Of a stretch of DNA of 64,000 nt, positions 16,935 to 25,250 are shown in pieces. The translations under genes were made by a program, and so were the position numbers. The notes beneath the pieces were generated by a model. That model had not been told where the DNA came from and searched no databases. It saw only the letters and a list, made by a program, of their open reading frames with translations. The stretch's first letter is position 1; every line of letters begins with the position of its first letter. The stretch is from positions 1,674,001 to 1,738,000 of the forward strand of contig NZ_NESP01000001.1 in NCBI RefSeq assembly GCF_003063475.1. The letters run 5' to 3'. The DNA is from Limnohabitans curvus. Lineage in GTDB: Bacteria > Pseudomonadota > Gammaproteobacteria > Burkholderiales > Burkholderiaceae_C.

Positions 16935-18794
16935 TTATTTAGGACCGTACAAGTAATCAGGCAACCAGAGGGTGAGCCCCGGCCAGATGTACATCAAAAC
17001 CATGCAGATGATCACGATGAACATGTAAGGCATCATGCCCGCAAAAATCTGATTGATGGTCACATGCGGCGGTGACACCCCTTTCAGATAGAAGGCCGAC
17101 ATCGCCACGGGGGGTGACAAGAAGGCCGCTTGCAAGTTCACAAACACCAAGACGCCCCACAAGATCGGGTCAATCTGGAAGTGGGTGAGCAGTGGCAAGA
17201 AGATGGGCACAAAAATCACAATGATCTCGGTCCACTCCAGTGGCCAGCCCAGCACAAAGATGACGGCTTGCGAGAGCAGCATGAACTGCAGCGGTGTCAA
17301 GTCCATCGCCATGACCCACTCTTCCACCAAACGTTGGCCGCCCAAGACGGCAAACACCGCAGAGAACAGCGCTGAGCCCACAAACAACCAGCACACCATG
17401 GAGGTGGTTTTGGCCGTCAAGAACACCGCTTGTTTGGTTTTGTCGAAGTTCAGCGAGCCTGACCACCAGGCCATGATGAACGCGCCTGTGGCGCCCACAG
17501 CGGCAGATTCAGTGGCCGTGGCCAGCCCTAACAAAATCACGCCCAAGACCACTGCCGTCAGGATGCCCAGCGGCATCACCGACTTGACCAACATGCTCAG
17601 GATCTCAAACTGCTCTGCATCAAAGCCCTTGTAGTACCAAGCCAGCAAGCCAAACAGCACCAGGGCCGTGCCCCAGAAACCTGTGTAAAAGCCATCAGGC
17701 ACTTCGATCACCCGGTCGGCCTCAACCACCTCATCGCCCAAAGACATGGCGTCGTTATTGGCTTCGGGGGCATCTGCCACCGTGTCGCCACCCATTTCTT
17801 GCAAGCCTTCTGGCTCTGCGGTTGGTGTGGTTTTCTCGGCCACGATGTCGGTGCTCATCTGAACGATTTCAGTGCCAGCTTGCGCGTTGGCGGTGGCTTG
17901 CGAATAAATCACCACATACCACCAAGACGTTGCCAACATGGCCAAAACGATGAACACAGGAGCCAAGGCCATGCTGAAGCTGCGTGCCAACAGGCCCCAC
18001 GTCACGCGCACGTCTGACGTGGTGATTTGTAGCGCACGGCTAGGCATGACGACTGCCTTTGCCAAGGCGGGCAGCATGCGTTTGGAGTATTGCTCGCCGA
18101 GTTTTTCTAGCCAAGGCGATACCGGCGCTTTGGTTTGGTCTTCAGGCAGCTTAGGTGCAATCGATGGGTCAATCAACACCCAGCCGATGACGTAAATCAA
18201 ATACAAGAAGGCCAAGAAGAATCCGGGGAACATGGCGGCCGCATAAAGCTTCACCACAGACTGGCCAGCAACAGCGGCGTACACAATGATCATCACCGAG
18301 GGTGGAATCAAAATACCCAAGGTGCCGCCAGCCGTGATCACGCCTGCTGCCAAGCGTGTGTCATAGCCTGCGTTCAACATGGGGCGCATGGCAATCACGC
18401 CCATCAGCACCACCACGGCACCCACCAAGCCGCTGGCAATGCCCCAGAAGGTGCAAATCACCAAGGTGGCCACAGCCAAAGAGCCGGGTAAGCGACGGAA
18501 GGCTAACTGAACGCTGTGGAACATTTTGTCCACCAACGCTCCCCGTTCCATCACATAGCCCATCAGCACAAACAGCGGAATGGACAGCAGGGTGTCGTTG
18601 GTCATCGCGCCATAGGTGCGTTGCACCATCAGGTTAAAAACGCGGTTGTCTAGCCAAGGTTGGCTGGGGTCGTAAAAGGCCGTGAAGCCAAAGGCCATGC
18701 CCAAGCCCATCAGCGTGAACGCTGTGGGAAAGCCCATCATGATCACCACGATGATCAGGCAGAGCATGGTCAGTCCGAGTGCTGGATCGCTCAT
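16935..18794 (-). CDS. TRAP transporter large permease (DctM type) with a long acidic insertion
   Basis: The 619-residue polytopic protein is the sodium-driven channel subunit of a TRAP transporter. Family features include PTAFTLMGLGMAFGF, GTLGILIPPSVMIIVYA and, near the end, VNLQAAFLSPPVAMSAFYLKGV. Typical DctM proteins have about 430 residues. The extra length is an insertion at about residues 215-390: a hydrophobic segment, an acidic Ala/Glu/Thr-rich loop (about 301-367) and another hydrophobic segment. I recall similar long forms in the mannitol/chloroaromatic branch of the family. It overlaps the small permease gene by 4 bases. Confidence 0.9.
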   Translation of the reverse strand: MSDPALGLTMLCLIIVVIMMGFPTAFTLMGLGMAFGFTAFYDPSQPWLDNRVFNLMVQRTYGAMTNDTLLSIPLFVLMGYVMERGALVDKMFHSVQLAFRRLPGSLAVATLVICTFWGIASGLVGAVVVLMGVIAMRPMLNAGYDTRLAAGVITAGGTLGILIPPSVMIIVYAAVAGQSVVKLYAAAMFPGFFLAFLYLIYVIGWVLIDPSIAPKLPEDQTKAPVSPWLEKLGEQYSKRMLPALAKAVVMPSRALQITTSDVRVTWGLLARSFSMALAPVFIVLAMLATSWWYVVIYSQATANAQAGTEIVQMSTDIVAEKTTPTAEPEGLQEMGGDTVADAPEANNDAMSLGDEVVEADRVIEVPDGFYTGFWGTALVLFGLLAWYYKGFDAEQFEILSMLVKSVMPLGILTAVVLGVILLGLATATESAAVGATGAFIMAWWSGSLNFDKTKQAVFLTAKTTSMVCWLFVGSALFSAVFAVLGGQRLVEEWVMAMDLTPLQFMLLSQAVIFVLGWPLEWTEIIVIFVPIFLPLLTHFQIDPILWGVLVFVNLQAAFLSPPVAMSAFYLKGVSPPHVTINQIFAGMMPYMFIVIICMVLMYIWPGLTLWLPDYLYGPK

Positions 18795-19459
18795 TTGTGT
18801 TCTCCCATCGCGTGGCCACCGCGCTGATGGGCCTCTTCGTCAATATGGTGTGCGCGTTCAATCGCGTCACGTTTATCTTCTTCGCTGACATAAATACTGG
18901 CAGACAACTGCTGCTCGACCACGTCAATTTCGTTGGCGTCTTTCAAGCGTGCGGGCCATTCACCTGTCTTCAGGCACACCACGCAACGGATGATTTCAGC
19001 CAAACCTTGCATCAAGACAATGAAGCCTGTGAGTGGAATGACAGCCTTGAAGGGGTACAAAGGAATCGCGTCAGCGCTGTTCGTCATTTCGCGAATGGTG
19101 ATGGCATCGCCGGCATACGTCCAACCCGCCCATGTCAAGGCAATCACGCCAGGAATGAAGAACAAGATGTACAGCACAAAGTCAAGCGATGCTTGTGTGC
19201 GAGGCTTGGCGCTGCCATAAAAAAAGTCGCCACGCACATGGCCGTCTTGGCTCAGTGTGTAAGCACCGCACATCATGAAGGCAGTGCCATACAGCATGTT
19301 GCTGGCTTCAAAAATCCAAGCTGTGGGGGCGTTCAAGGCGTAACGCTTGAAAACCTCGCCCATCACCATCACCATCAACACAACGATCAGCCATGCGAAG
19401 GCTTTGCCCACCCATGTGCTGATGTTGTCTGCGGTGTGTAGCAGTTTCAGTGTGTTCAT
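18791..19459 (-). CDS. TRAP transporter small permease (DctQ type)
   Basis: This 222-residue membrane protein is the small subunit that docks the large permease. It has about four hydrophobic segments (for example AWLIVVLMVMVMGEVFKRYAL and a following NAPTAWIFEASNMLYGTAFMM region, which is the DctQ signature). The ATG ending at 19459 (MNTLKLLHTADN) is preferred over one 21 codons upstream, which would lie inside the intercistronic hairpin. The hydrophilic C-terminal tail is charged. It lies between the binding-protein gene and the large permease gene. Confidence 0.88.
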   Translation of the reverse strand: MNTLKLLHTADNISTWVGKAFAWLIVVLMVMVMGEVFKRYALNAPTAWIFEASNMLYGTAFMMCGAYTLSQDGHVRGDFFYGSAKPRTQASLDFVLYILFFIPGVIALTWAGWTYAGDAITIREMTNSADAIPLYPFKAVIPLTGFIVLMQGLAEIIRCVVCLKTGEWPARLKDANEIDVVEQQLSASIYVSEEDKRDAIERAHHIDEEAHQRGGHAMGEHK

Positions 19460-19477
19460 ATCGTTCTTAAAAGTAAA

Positions 19478-19513
19478 GGGACTGAAGTTCTGTGACGCAC
19501 AGAATTCAGTCCC
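19478..19513 (-). other. Strong intercistronic hairpin between TRAP binding-protein and permease genes
   Basis: The sequence forms a 16-bp stem with a single bulged base (arms begin GGGACTGAA and end TTCAGTCCC) and a 3-base ACG loop. On the - strand it follows the binding-protein stop by 28 bases and is followed by TTTACTTTT, a partial U-tract. It may attenuate transcription and protect the upstream mRNA, giving excess binding protein over permeases. Confidence 0.7.
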
Positions 19514-19541
19514 ATAAGTCAACCTATCTCAGTCGCTTGGC

Positions 19542-20663
19542 TTACGCCTTCTTGGCACCGAAGAAGTGGTTCACCGCCATGCGACGGTTGATCACGGTGT
19601 CTTGCTCCCACTTCACAGCGCGCTGTGCGAAAGCTTTTTGTGATGCCACGATCTCTTTGAACATGGGGTTCTCGGCAGACTTTTTCTCCAAGATTTCAGA
19701 CCAAATTTTCAATTGGTCTTGCAGCACAGAGTCAGGCGTTTTGTAGAACTTGACCTTGTCTTTGGTTTGCAACTCAACGTAGTCTTTAGAGTAACGGTCC
19801 ACGGCCTTCCAAGACATGTCAGCAGACGCCGCTTCGGTTGCACCGGCAATCACCGCCTTCATCTTGGCCGGCAACGAGTCGTACTTGGTCTTGTTGAACA
19901 TGATCTCGAAGGTCTCAGCGCTTTGGTGGAAGCTTTGCAACATGCACACCTTAGACACATCGGGGAAACCCAAGATGCGGTCAGAAGTGGCGTTGTTGAA
20001 CTCGGCACCGTCCAGCAAACCGCGGTCCATCGCGGGCACGATCTCGCCGCCTGGCAAGGCGTTCACAGCAGCGCCCATGGTGGTAAACAAGTCAATGGCC
20101 AAACCGTTGGTGCGGAACTTCAAGCCCTTGAAGTCAGACGTCTTGGTGATTGGCTTTTTGAACCAACCCAGAGGTTGTGTGGCCATCGGGCCATACAAGA
20201 ACGATTGCACGTTGCCGCCGATAGAGGCATACAACTTGGCCAACAGCTCAGCGCCGCCGCCGTATTTGTGCCAGGCCAAAACCATGTTGGCATCCATGCC
20301 GAAGGCGGGGCCAGAGTTCCACAAGGCCAATGCGTTTTGCTTGCCGTAGTGGTAGCCCAACACGCCGTGACCGCCATCCAAGGTGCCTTTAGACACAGCT
20401 TCGAGCAAACCAAACGCTGGCACCACAGAACCTGCGGGCAGCACTTCGATCTTCAAATCGCCACCCGTCATGTCGTTGACCTTCTTCGCGTAGTCGAGGG
20501 CGTACTCGTGGAAGATGTCCTTGGCGGGCCAAGTGCTTTGCCAACGCATGCTGATCGGGCCAGATTGGGCCTTGGCGATCATCGGTGCTGAAACGGCACC
20601 TGCGGCAACAGCGGCGCCTTTCAGTACGTTACGGCGCGCAGTTGTCTTTTTGGTATCGGTCAT
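19542..20663 (-). CDS. TRAP transporter periplasmic substrate-binding protein (DctP type), Tat signal
   Basis: The 373-residue protein starts with a twin-arginine-type signal (ARRNVLKGAAVAAGAV, cleavage near IAKAQS). The mature protein shows TRAP binding-protein features: MRWQSTWPAKDIFHEYALDYAKKV and GLKFRTNGLAIDLF near the carboxylate-binding arginine. The start at 20663 follows AGGAGA; a longer upstream reading of the same frame crosses the divergent rhodanese gene and is not coding. The subfamily (with a long DctM) often transports keto acids or aromatic acids, but the ligand is not determined. Confidence 0.92.
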   Translation of the reverse strand: MTDTKKTTARRNVLKGAAVAAGAVSAPMIAKAQSGPISMRWQSTWPAKDIFHEYALDYAKKVNDMTGGDLKIEVLPAGSVVPAFGLLEAVSKGTLDGGHGVLGYHYGKQNALALWNSGPAFGMDANMVLAWHKYGGGAELLAKLYASIGGNVQSFLYGPMATQPLGWFKKPITKTSDFKGLKFRTNGLAIDLFTTMGAAVNALPGGEIVPAMDRGLLDGAEFNNATSDRILGFPDVSKVCMLQSFHQSAETFEIMFNKTKYDSLPAKMKAVIAGATEAASADMSWKAVDRYSKDYVELQTKDKVKFYKTPDSVLQDQLKIWSEILEKKSAENPMFKEIVASQKAFAQRAVKWEQDTVINRRMAVNHFFGAKKA

Positions 20664-20837
20664 GGGGAAGTCTCCTAGTTTTTTGTCAAAGACATGAAAG
20701 GGAATGGCGATTCTTATCCGCACTTCACTTTTATTGACAAGGGTTTTCCCCGGAGCCATGCATGAAAAGCCCCCAATTTGTCTCCTTGGGGACGAGGCGC
20801 TTCTATACTGAGAACCAACTTCTTTCGCTTTATAAAT

Positions 20838-21239
20838 ATGAGCAACAACCAGCTGGGCTACGCAGGCGACATCACCCCTGAAACTGCCAACGAATGGATG
20901 CAGTCTGGCGCAGCCGTGATGATTGATGTGCGCACCGAGGCCGAGCTCGCATGGGTCGGCTTTGTACCGGGCGCTGTGTCTGTGCCTTGGAAAAAATGGC
21001 CGGGCATGGCCATGAACCCCGCGTTTGACGACGCCGTGCGCGCTGCCGCCAACGGCAAAAAAATTGCACTCCTGTGTCGCAGCGGTGTGCGTTCCATCGC
21101 TGCCGCCCAACGTGCGACCGAGCTGGGCCTGGAGGCCTACAACATCCTCGAAGGTTTCGAGGGCGATGCCAACGCAGACGGCCACCGTGGCACCCAAGGC
21201 GGCTGGCGCATGCGCGGCTTGCCATGGCGCCAAAACTAA
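20838..21239 (+). CDS. Rhodanese-like sulfurtransferase domain protein
   Basis: This 133-residue single-domain protein has the rhodanese CH2A-like motif [25 protein letters not shown] and the active-site loop LLCRSGVRS. The loop Cys would carry the persulfide. The ATG at 20838 has no clear ribosome-binding site; an in-frame upstream extension of 20 codons is possible but not family-like. It lies 11 bases before coaX on the same strand, so the two are probably co-transcribed. Confidence 0.9.
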   Translation: MSNNQLGYAGDITPETANEWMQSGAAVMIDVRTEAELAWVGFVPGAVSVPWKKWPGMAMNPAFDDAVRAAANGKKIALLCRSGVRSIAAAQRATELGLEAYNILEGFEGDANADGHRGTQGGWRMRGLPWRQN

Positions 21240-21250
21240 TTCAAACACCT

Positions 21251-22060
21251 ATGACATTCCTTGCACTCGATGTGGGCAACACACGCCTCAAGTGGGGCCT
21301 GTACGACAGCCCCGCACCCGGCGCCACGCTGCTGGGCCACGGCGCAGTGTTTTTAGAAAACATCGACCGCTTGGCCGACGAAGACTGGCGCGCGTTGCCC
21401 GAACCCACGCACATGCTGGGCTGCATCGTGGCGGGCGAAGCCATTCGCCGCCGCGTCGAAGAACAAATGGAGCTGTGGGACATCACCCCCCACTGGGCCG
21501 TGTCGTCTGCTGCTGAAGCGGGCATGACCAACGGCTACGACCACCCCACACGCCTGGGCGCAGACCGTTGGGTTGCCATGATTGGTGCGCATGCGCGCAT
21601 GCTGCAGCAAGTCAACGGCGGTGCGCCCAAACCGATGGTGGTGGTCATGGTGGGCACAGCCGTCACGGTAGAAGCCATCGATGCAACAGGCAAGTTTTTG
21701 GGTGGCCTCATCCTGCCCGGCCACGGCATCATGCTGCGCGCGCTCGAGTCGGGCACCGCAGGACTGCGCGTGCCCACAGGCGAGGTGTGCGAGTTCCCCA
21801 CCAACACCAGTGATGCGCTTACCAGCGGCGGCACCTACGCCATTGCCGGCGCTGTCGAGCGCATGGTGCAACACGTGCGCCAACACTGCGGCGCTGACCC
21901 CGCGTGCTACATGACCGGTGGCGCAGGCTGGAAGATGGCCCCCAGCATGTCGGTGCAGTTTGAGTTGGTCGACTCGCTCATCTTTGACGGCTTGTTAGAA
22001 ATTGCCAAACACCGCTTGGACCACCCCACACCTGTGTGGCCGTCGCGTGGTTTGTACTAA
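21251..22060 (+). CDS. coaX: Type III pantothenate kinase
   Basis: The 269-residue cytoplasmic enzyme phosphorylates pantothenate in the first step of coenzyme A synthesis. Family motifs are present: the phosphate loop [13 protein letters not shown] at the N-terminus, [24 protein letters not shown] and [15 protein letters not shown]. The ATG at 21251 puts DVGNTR at the usual distance; a longer frame starts inside the rhodanese gene. Its length matches CoaX proteins (about 250-270). Confidence 0.95.
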   Translation: MTFLALDVGNTRLKWGLYDSPAPGATLLGHGAVFLENIDRLADEDWRALPEPTHMLGCIVAGEAIRRRVEEQMELWDITPHWAVSSAAEAGMTNGYDHPTRLGADRWVAMIGAHARMLQQVNGGAPKPMVVVMVGTAVTVEAIDATGKFLGGLILPGHGIMLRALESGTAGLRVPTGEVCEFPTNTSDALTSGGTYAIAGAVERMVQHVRQHCGADPACYMTGGAGWKMAPSMSVQFELVDSLIFDGLLEIAKHRLDHPTPVWPSRGLY

Positions 22061-22122
22061 GCCGCACTTTGCGGGATAGCCCTTCATGACAGAGGACTGG
22101 GGCAGCGGCTAGACTCAAGGCC

Positions 22123-23307
22123 ATGAAAGTCCTTGATTCACTCACCAAGCAAGCTTCCTCCATCGCGGCCATTCGCCGCGACATTCACGCCCACCCCGAG
22201 CTGTGTTTTGAAGAAATTCGCACCGCCGATTTGGTGGCGCAAAAGCTGACCGAGTGGGGCATCCCCATCCACCGCGGCATGGGCAAAACCGGCGTGGTGG
22301 GCATCTTGAAATGCGGCACGAGTGATCGAGCCATTGGCCTGCGCGCCGACATGGACGCCTTGCCCATGCAAGAGTTCAACCAATTCGCCCACGCCAGCCA
22401 ACACGCTGGCAAGATGCACGCCTGCGGCCACGACGGCCACGTGGCCATGCTCTTGGCGGCTGCGCAATACCTGTCCAAGCACCGAGACTTTGATGGCACC
22501 GTGTACTTCATCTTCCAACCCGCCGAAGAAGGCGGCGGCGGTGCCCGCGAAATGATGCGCGACGGCTTGTTTGACAAATTTCCCATGCAAGCCGTCTACG
22601 GCATGCACAACTGGCCCGGCCTTAAAGAAGGTCAGTTTGCACTTAGCGCTGGCCCTGTGATGGCATCGAGCAACGAATTCAAAATCACCATCCACGGCAA
22701 AGGCTGCCATGCGGCGCTGCCCCACAACGGCATTGACCCCGTGGTGGTCGCCTGCCAAATGGTGCAAGCGTTTCAAACCATCATCAGCCGCAACAAAAAA
22801 CCAGTGGATGCAGGCGTGATCTCAGTCACCATGATCAACGCAGGAGAAGCCACCAACGTCGTGCCCGACCACTGTGAGCTGCAAGGCACGGTGCGCACCT
22901 TCAGCATCGACGTGCTGGACATGATTGAACAACGCATGCGCGACATCGCCACCCACACCTGCGCCGCCTTTGGTGCCACCTGCACCTTTGAGTTTGAGCG
23001 CAACTACCCGCCCACCATTAACCATCCGGCCGAAGCTAACTTTGCACGCGAGGTGATGGCTGACATCGTGGGCGCAGACAACGTGATGGCCCAAGAGCCC
23101 ACCATGGGCGCAGAAGACTTCTCGTACATGCTGCAAGCCAAACCTGGCGCGTATTGCTTCATTGGCAATGGCGACGGCGTGCACCGCGAGATGGGGCATG
23201 GCGAAGGGCCATGCACCCTGCACAACCCCAACTACGACTTCAACGATGCATTGATTCCTTTGGGTGCCACCTATTGGGTCAAGTTGGTCGAAGCCTCGTT
23301 GCGATAA
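22123..23307 (+). CDS. M20 family amidohydrolase (hippurate hydrolase/aminoacylase type)
   Basis: The 394-residue metallohydrolase has RRDIHAHPELCFEE, the metal-binding MHACGHDGHVAMLL, PAEEGGGGAREM, YGMHNWPG, the lid-domain stretch GKGCHAALPHNGIDPVV and the C-terminal TMGAEDFSYML. It would hydrolyse N-acyl amino acids or related amides. It is monocistronic, 62 bases after coaX, and is closed by a strong terminator that starts at its stop codon. Confidence 0.92.
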   Translation: MKVLDSLTKQASSIAAIRRDIHAHPELCFEEIRTADLVAQKLTEWGIPIHRGMGKTGVVGILKCGTSDRAIGLRADMDALPMQEFNQFAHASQHAGKMHACGHDGHVAMLLAAAQYLSKHRDFDGTVYFIFQPAEEGGGGAREMMRDGLFDKFPMQAVYGMHNWPGLKEGQFALSAGPVMASSNEFKITIHGKGCHAALPHNGIDPVVVACQMVQAFQTIISRNKKPVDAGVISVTMINAGEATNVVPDHCELQGTVRTFSIDVLDMIEQRMRDIATHTCAAFGATCTFEFERNYPPTINHPAEANFAREVMADIVGADNVMAQEPTMGAEDFSYMLQAKPGAYCFIGNGDGVHREMGHGEGPCTLHNPNYDFNDALIPLGATYWVKLVEASLR

Positions 23308-23310
23308 AAA

Positions 23311-23335
23311 AAGCCCGCATCAAGCGGGCTTTTTT
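23311..23335 (+). terminator. Rho-independent terminator of the amidohydrolase gene
   Basis: The stem GCCCGC/GCGGGC with flanking AAAAAA/TTTTTT pairs closes on an ATCAA loop and starts directly after the stop codon. Confidence 0.92.
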
Positions 23336-23343
23336 CTGGCACC

Positions 23344-23368
23344 AATTGGGGTCAGAACCCAATTATTT
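23344..23368. repeat. 25-bp palindromic repeat, copy 1
   Basis: This copy is identical over 25 bases to 24053-24077 and lies in the same orientation. Each copy contains an inverted repeat, AATTGGG and CCCAATT separated by GTCAGAA, followed by ATTT. It lies just beyond the 3-prime end of the tetR gene. Sequences of the AATTGGGGTCAGA type are, as I recall, common intergenic repeats linked to REP-associated tyrosine transposases in beta- and gammaproteobacteria. Confidence 0.8.
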
Positions 23369-23370
23369 AA

Positions 23371-23387
23371 CTCACACTCGGTGTGAG
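23371..23387. repeat. Small perfect palindrome beside repeat copy 1
   Basis: CTCACAC and GTGTGAG pair around a TCG loop, two bases from the 25-bp repeat and 10 bases from the tetR stop. It has no T-tract. It may be part of the repeat unit or a weak terminator for tetR. Confidence 0.5.
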
Positions 23388-23397
23388 TTGCATTGAC

Positions 23398-24045
23398 TCA
23401 GTAAGCCGACAGCAGCGCACCCAAATGCTCTTTATGCTCTACCGTCGCATAAGGCAGCAGCAAACTCAACACACTCTTCGCCCCGCGCAGCAACGACGCC
23501 TGTGCGCTTTCGGGCTCTAGCGCATGACGCGGATCGCGCACATATTCGTAGCTCAGCCACCAGGTCAGCATCACCACCATGTGCGTGGCGGTGGCTTCGC
23601 GCTCAGACACAGTAATGGCCAGCGCACCATCGTGCTCTAGGCTATCTAGCAGGGTGCGAAACGCCGTGGTTTTGTGTAGCAGCGCATCTTTGATGTGCGT
23701 TTCAAGCTTGCGGTTTTTGCTGAGCAAGTCGTTCAAATCGCGGTACAAAAAGCGGTATTGCCACACCAGCTCAAACAGCGTGTGCATGAAAAACCAAGCG
23801 TCTTCCACGTCATGCACGCCGGGTGCCGCCTCTAGCAAATCATCCAGCGCCGCCTCGTATCGGTTGTACAGCGCCGTGACCAGCTCTTCTTTGGCTGGGT
23901 AGTGGTAGTACAGGTTGCCTGGGCTGATGTTGAGCTCTGACGAAATCAATGTGGTCGACACATTGGGCTCGCCAAAGCGGTTAAACAGCTCGAGCGTGAC
24001 CTCCAAAATCCGCTCGGCGGTACGGCGTGGCGCTTTCTTTGCCAT
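23398..24045 (-). CDS. TetR family transcriptional regulator
   Basis: This 215-residue regulator has an N-terminal helix-turn-helix (about residues 15-60: RILEVTLELFNRFG, then ISSELNISPGNLYYHYPAKEEL). The C-terminal ligand domain is divergent and starts about residue 80. It lies 26 bases after the phasin gene on the same strand, with one copy of a 25-bp repeat occupying that gap and a second copy at its far end. The start codon has no clear ribosome-binding site because the repeat fills the upstream region. Linkage to phasin suggests control of polyhydroxyalkanoate or lipid functions, which is inference. Confidence 0.88.
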   Translation of the reverse strand: MAKKAPRRTAERILEVTLELFNRFGEPNVSTTLISSELNISPGNLYYHYPAKEELVTALYNRYEAALDDLLEAAPGVHDVEDAWFFMHTLFELVWQYRFLYRDLNDLLSKNRKLETHIKDALLHKTTAFRTLLDSLEHDGALAITVSEREATATHMVVMLTWWLSYEYVRDPRHALEPESAQASLLRGAKSVLSLLLPYATVEHKEHLGALLSAY

Positions 24046-24052
24046 GGTGCTT

Positions 24053-24077
24053 AATTGGGGTCAGAACCCAATTATTT
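24053..24077. repeat. 25-bp palindromic repeat, copy 2, overlapping the phasin stop codon
   Basis: This copy is identical to copy 1 at 23344-23368. It contains the TAA stop codon of the phasin gene (24072-24074) and ends 7 bases before the tetR start, so tetR lies exactly between the two copies. Confidence 0.8.
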
Positions 24078-24545
24078 CTTGACGGTTTTCTTAGCTGGCG
24101 CCTTCTTTGCGGCCGTTTTTACAGCAGGCTTTGCTGCGGTTTTAGCTGTTGCCTTAGGTTTGCCAACCAGCTGCGCCTCAAGCGCCGCCACACGTGCGTG
24201 CAGCGCCTCCATCTCGGCGGCAGTTGGCAGCCCCAAGCTGTGCAGCGCCTTGGCCACACGTTCCTCAAAAATACCTTCCAGCTTTCCCCATTGCCCTGTC
24301 GCACGTTCGCTCAAAGTGTGCGCTGCCTGCGTTGCTTTTTGTGTGGCCTCAGCCAGTTTTTCTTCGGCCGTGCTGTGCACCTTGCGCTGCATAGTGATGC
24401 CGTCGCTCACCAGTTTTTCAAAGGCTTTGGTGCCGTCCTCTTGCGCTTTGGCAAACGCGCCCAAACCAGCCAGCCAAATTTGCTGCGCTTGCTCTTTCAC
24501 GTTGTCAGACATAGCTGCGGGATCAAAAGGGTTTTTGGTAGACAT
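24072..24545 (-). CDS. Phasin family polyhydroxyalkanoate granule-associated protein
   Basis: The 157-residue protein has a phasin-like amphipathic helical N-terminal part (VKEQAQQIWLAGLGAFAKAQEDG is the diagnostic stretch of the PhaI/PhaF group). A coiled-coil segment (AEMEALHARVAALEAQL) follows, then a histone-H1-like Ala/Lys tail (KTAAKPAVKTAAKKAPAKK). It would coat polyester granules and, through the tail, may tether them to the nucleoid as PhaF does in Pseudomonas. The stop codon is supplied by the 25-bp repeat, so the last residues may be a recent product of its insertion. Confidence 0.88.
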   Translation of the reverse strand: MSTKNPFDPAAMSDNVKEQAQQIWLAGLGAFAKAQEDGTKAFEKLVSDGITMQRKVHSTAEEKLAEATQKATQAAHTLSERATGQWGKLEGIFEERVAKALHSLGLPTAAEMEALHARVAALEAQLVGKPKATAKTAAKPAVKTAAKKAPAKKTVKK

Positions 24546-24635
24546 CTTTGCAAGCTTTCAAACAAAACATAAAACTGCACTTTAACGCTGTGCGCGGCCA
24601 AACACCATAGGAAGTTTAGTTAGACTTATTAAACA

Positions 24636-25148
24636 ATGAACAGCGAAACGCTAGACACAACCCACACCGCTTGGTACGTCGTCCACACCAAGCCTCGCCA
24701 AGAAACGCGCGCCCTAGAAAATTTACAAAACCAAGGCTTCGATTGTTTCTTGCCCATGATGCAGGTGCAAAAGCTGCGCAACCAGCGCGTGCAAACCGTG
24801 GCCGAGCCCATGTTCAGCCGCTACCTGTTTATCCAGCTCGACGACACCACCCAAAACTGGGGCCCCATTCGCTCCACGCTGGGCGTGAGCAAGCTGGTCA
24901 GCTTTGGCCCACAGCCCGCCAAAGTGCCGCCAGAGTTCATCAACTTTTTAAAAGATGCCCCGCCCGAAGCGCTAGAGCACATGTTTGCCCCTGGCGACAG
25001 CGTGCAAATTGCCAATGGCCCGTTGCAAGGCTTAGAGGGTAAATACATGGCGCACGATGGCGAAACCCGAGCCTTTGTGTTGGTCGACTTGTTGGGCCAG
25101 CCTCAAAAATTGCGCATGGCCGTCGAAAGCTTACGTGTGAATATATAA
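24636..25148 (+). CDS. rfaH: RfaH-like specialised NusG paralogue (transcription antiterminator)
   Basis: The 170-residue protein matches E. coli RfaH (162 residues) along its length. The NGN domain opens AWYVVHTKPRQETRALENL and continues with EPMFSRYLFIQLD (E. coli EPLFPNYLFVEFD) and TLGVSKLVSFG (TRGVSHFVRFG). The C-terminal domain has GDSVQIANGPLQGLEGKYMAHDGETRAFVLVDLLG. RfaH binds RNA polymerase paused at ops sites and lets it read through long, poorly translated operons. The gene lies directly upstream of a long polysaccharide operon whose leader contains an exact ops core, which makes the assignment strong. Confidence 0.93.
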   Translation: MNSETLDTTHTAWYVVHTKPRQETRALENLQNQGFDCFLPMMQVQKLRNQRVQTVAEPMFSRYLFIQLDDTTQNWGPIRSTLGVSKLVSFGPQPAKVPPEFINFLKDAPPEALEHMFAPGDSVQIANGPLQGLEGKYMAHDGETRAFVLVDLLGQPQKLRMAVESLRVNI

Positions 25149-25219
25149 ATATACATATGGAAATATATTTCATCGCAACGAAGCAAAAAGGGCTCATATC
25201 CAGCGGATTGCATGCCATC

Positions 25220-25247
25220 TTGATGAGTATTTGACAGATAATCTAAT
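25220..25247 (+). promoter_or_regulatory. Possible promoter for the polysaccharide operon
   Basis: TTGATG (25220-25225) and TCTAAT (25242-25247), spaced 16 bases, are the best sigma-70-like pair ahead of the ops element. A perfect TTGACA at 25231 has no acceptable -10 partner. The evidence is weak; transcription may also continue from rfaH. Confidence 0.25.
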
Positions 25248-25250
25248 TTT

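Noticed and set aside
20664..21248. N-terminal extension of the TRAP binding-protein frame
   Set aside because: It would bury a clear Tat signal peptide in the middle of the protein and run antisense through the rhodanese gene.
25231..25236. Perfect TTGACA box ahead of uppS as a promoter
   Set aside because: No -10-like hexamer lies 15-19 bases downstream; a weaker pair starting at 25220 is a better, still uncertain, candidate.
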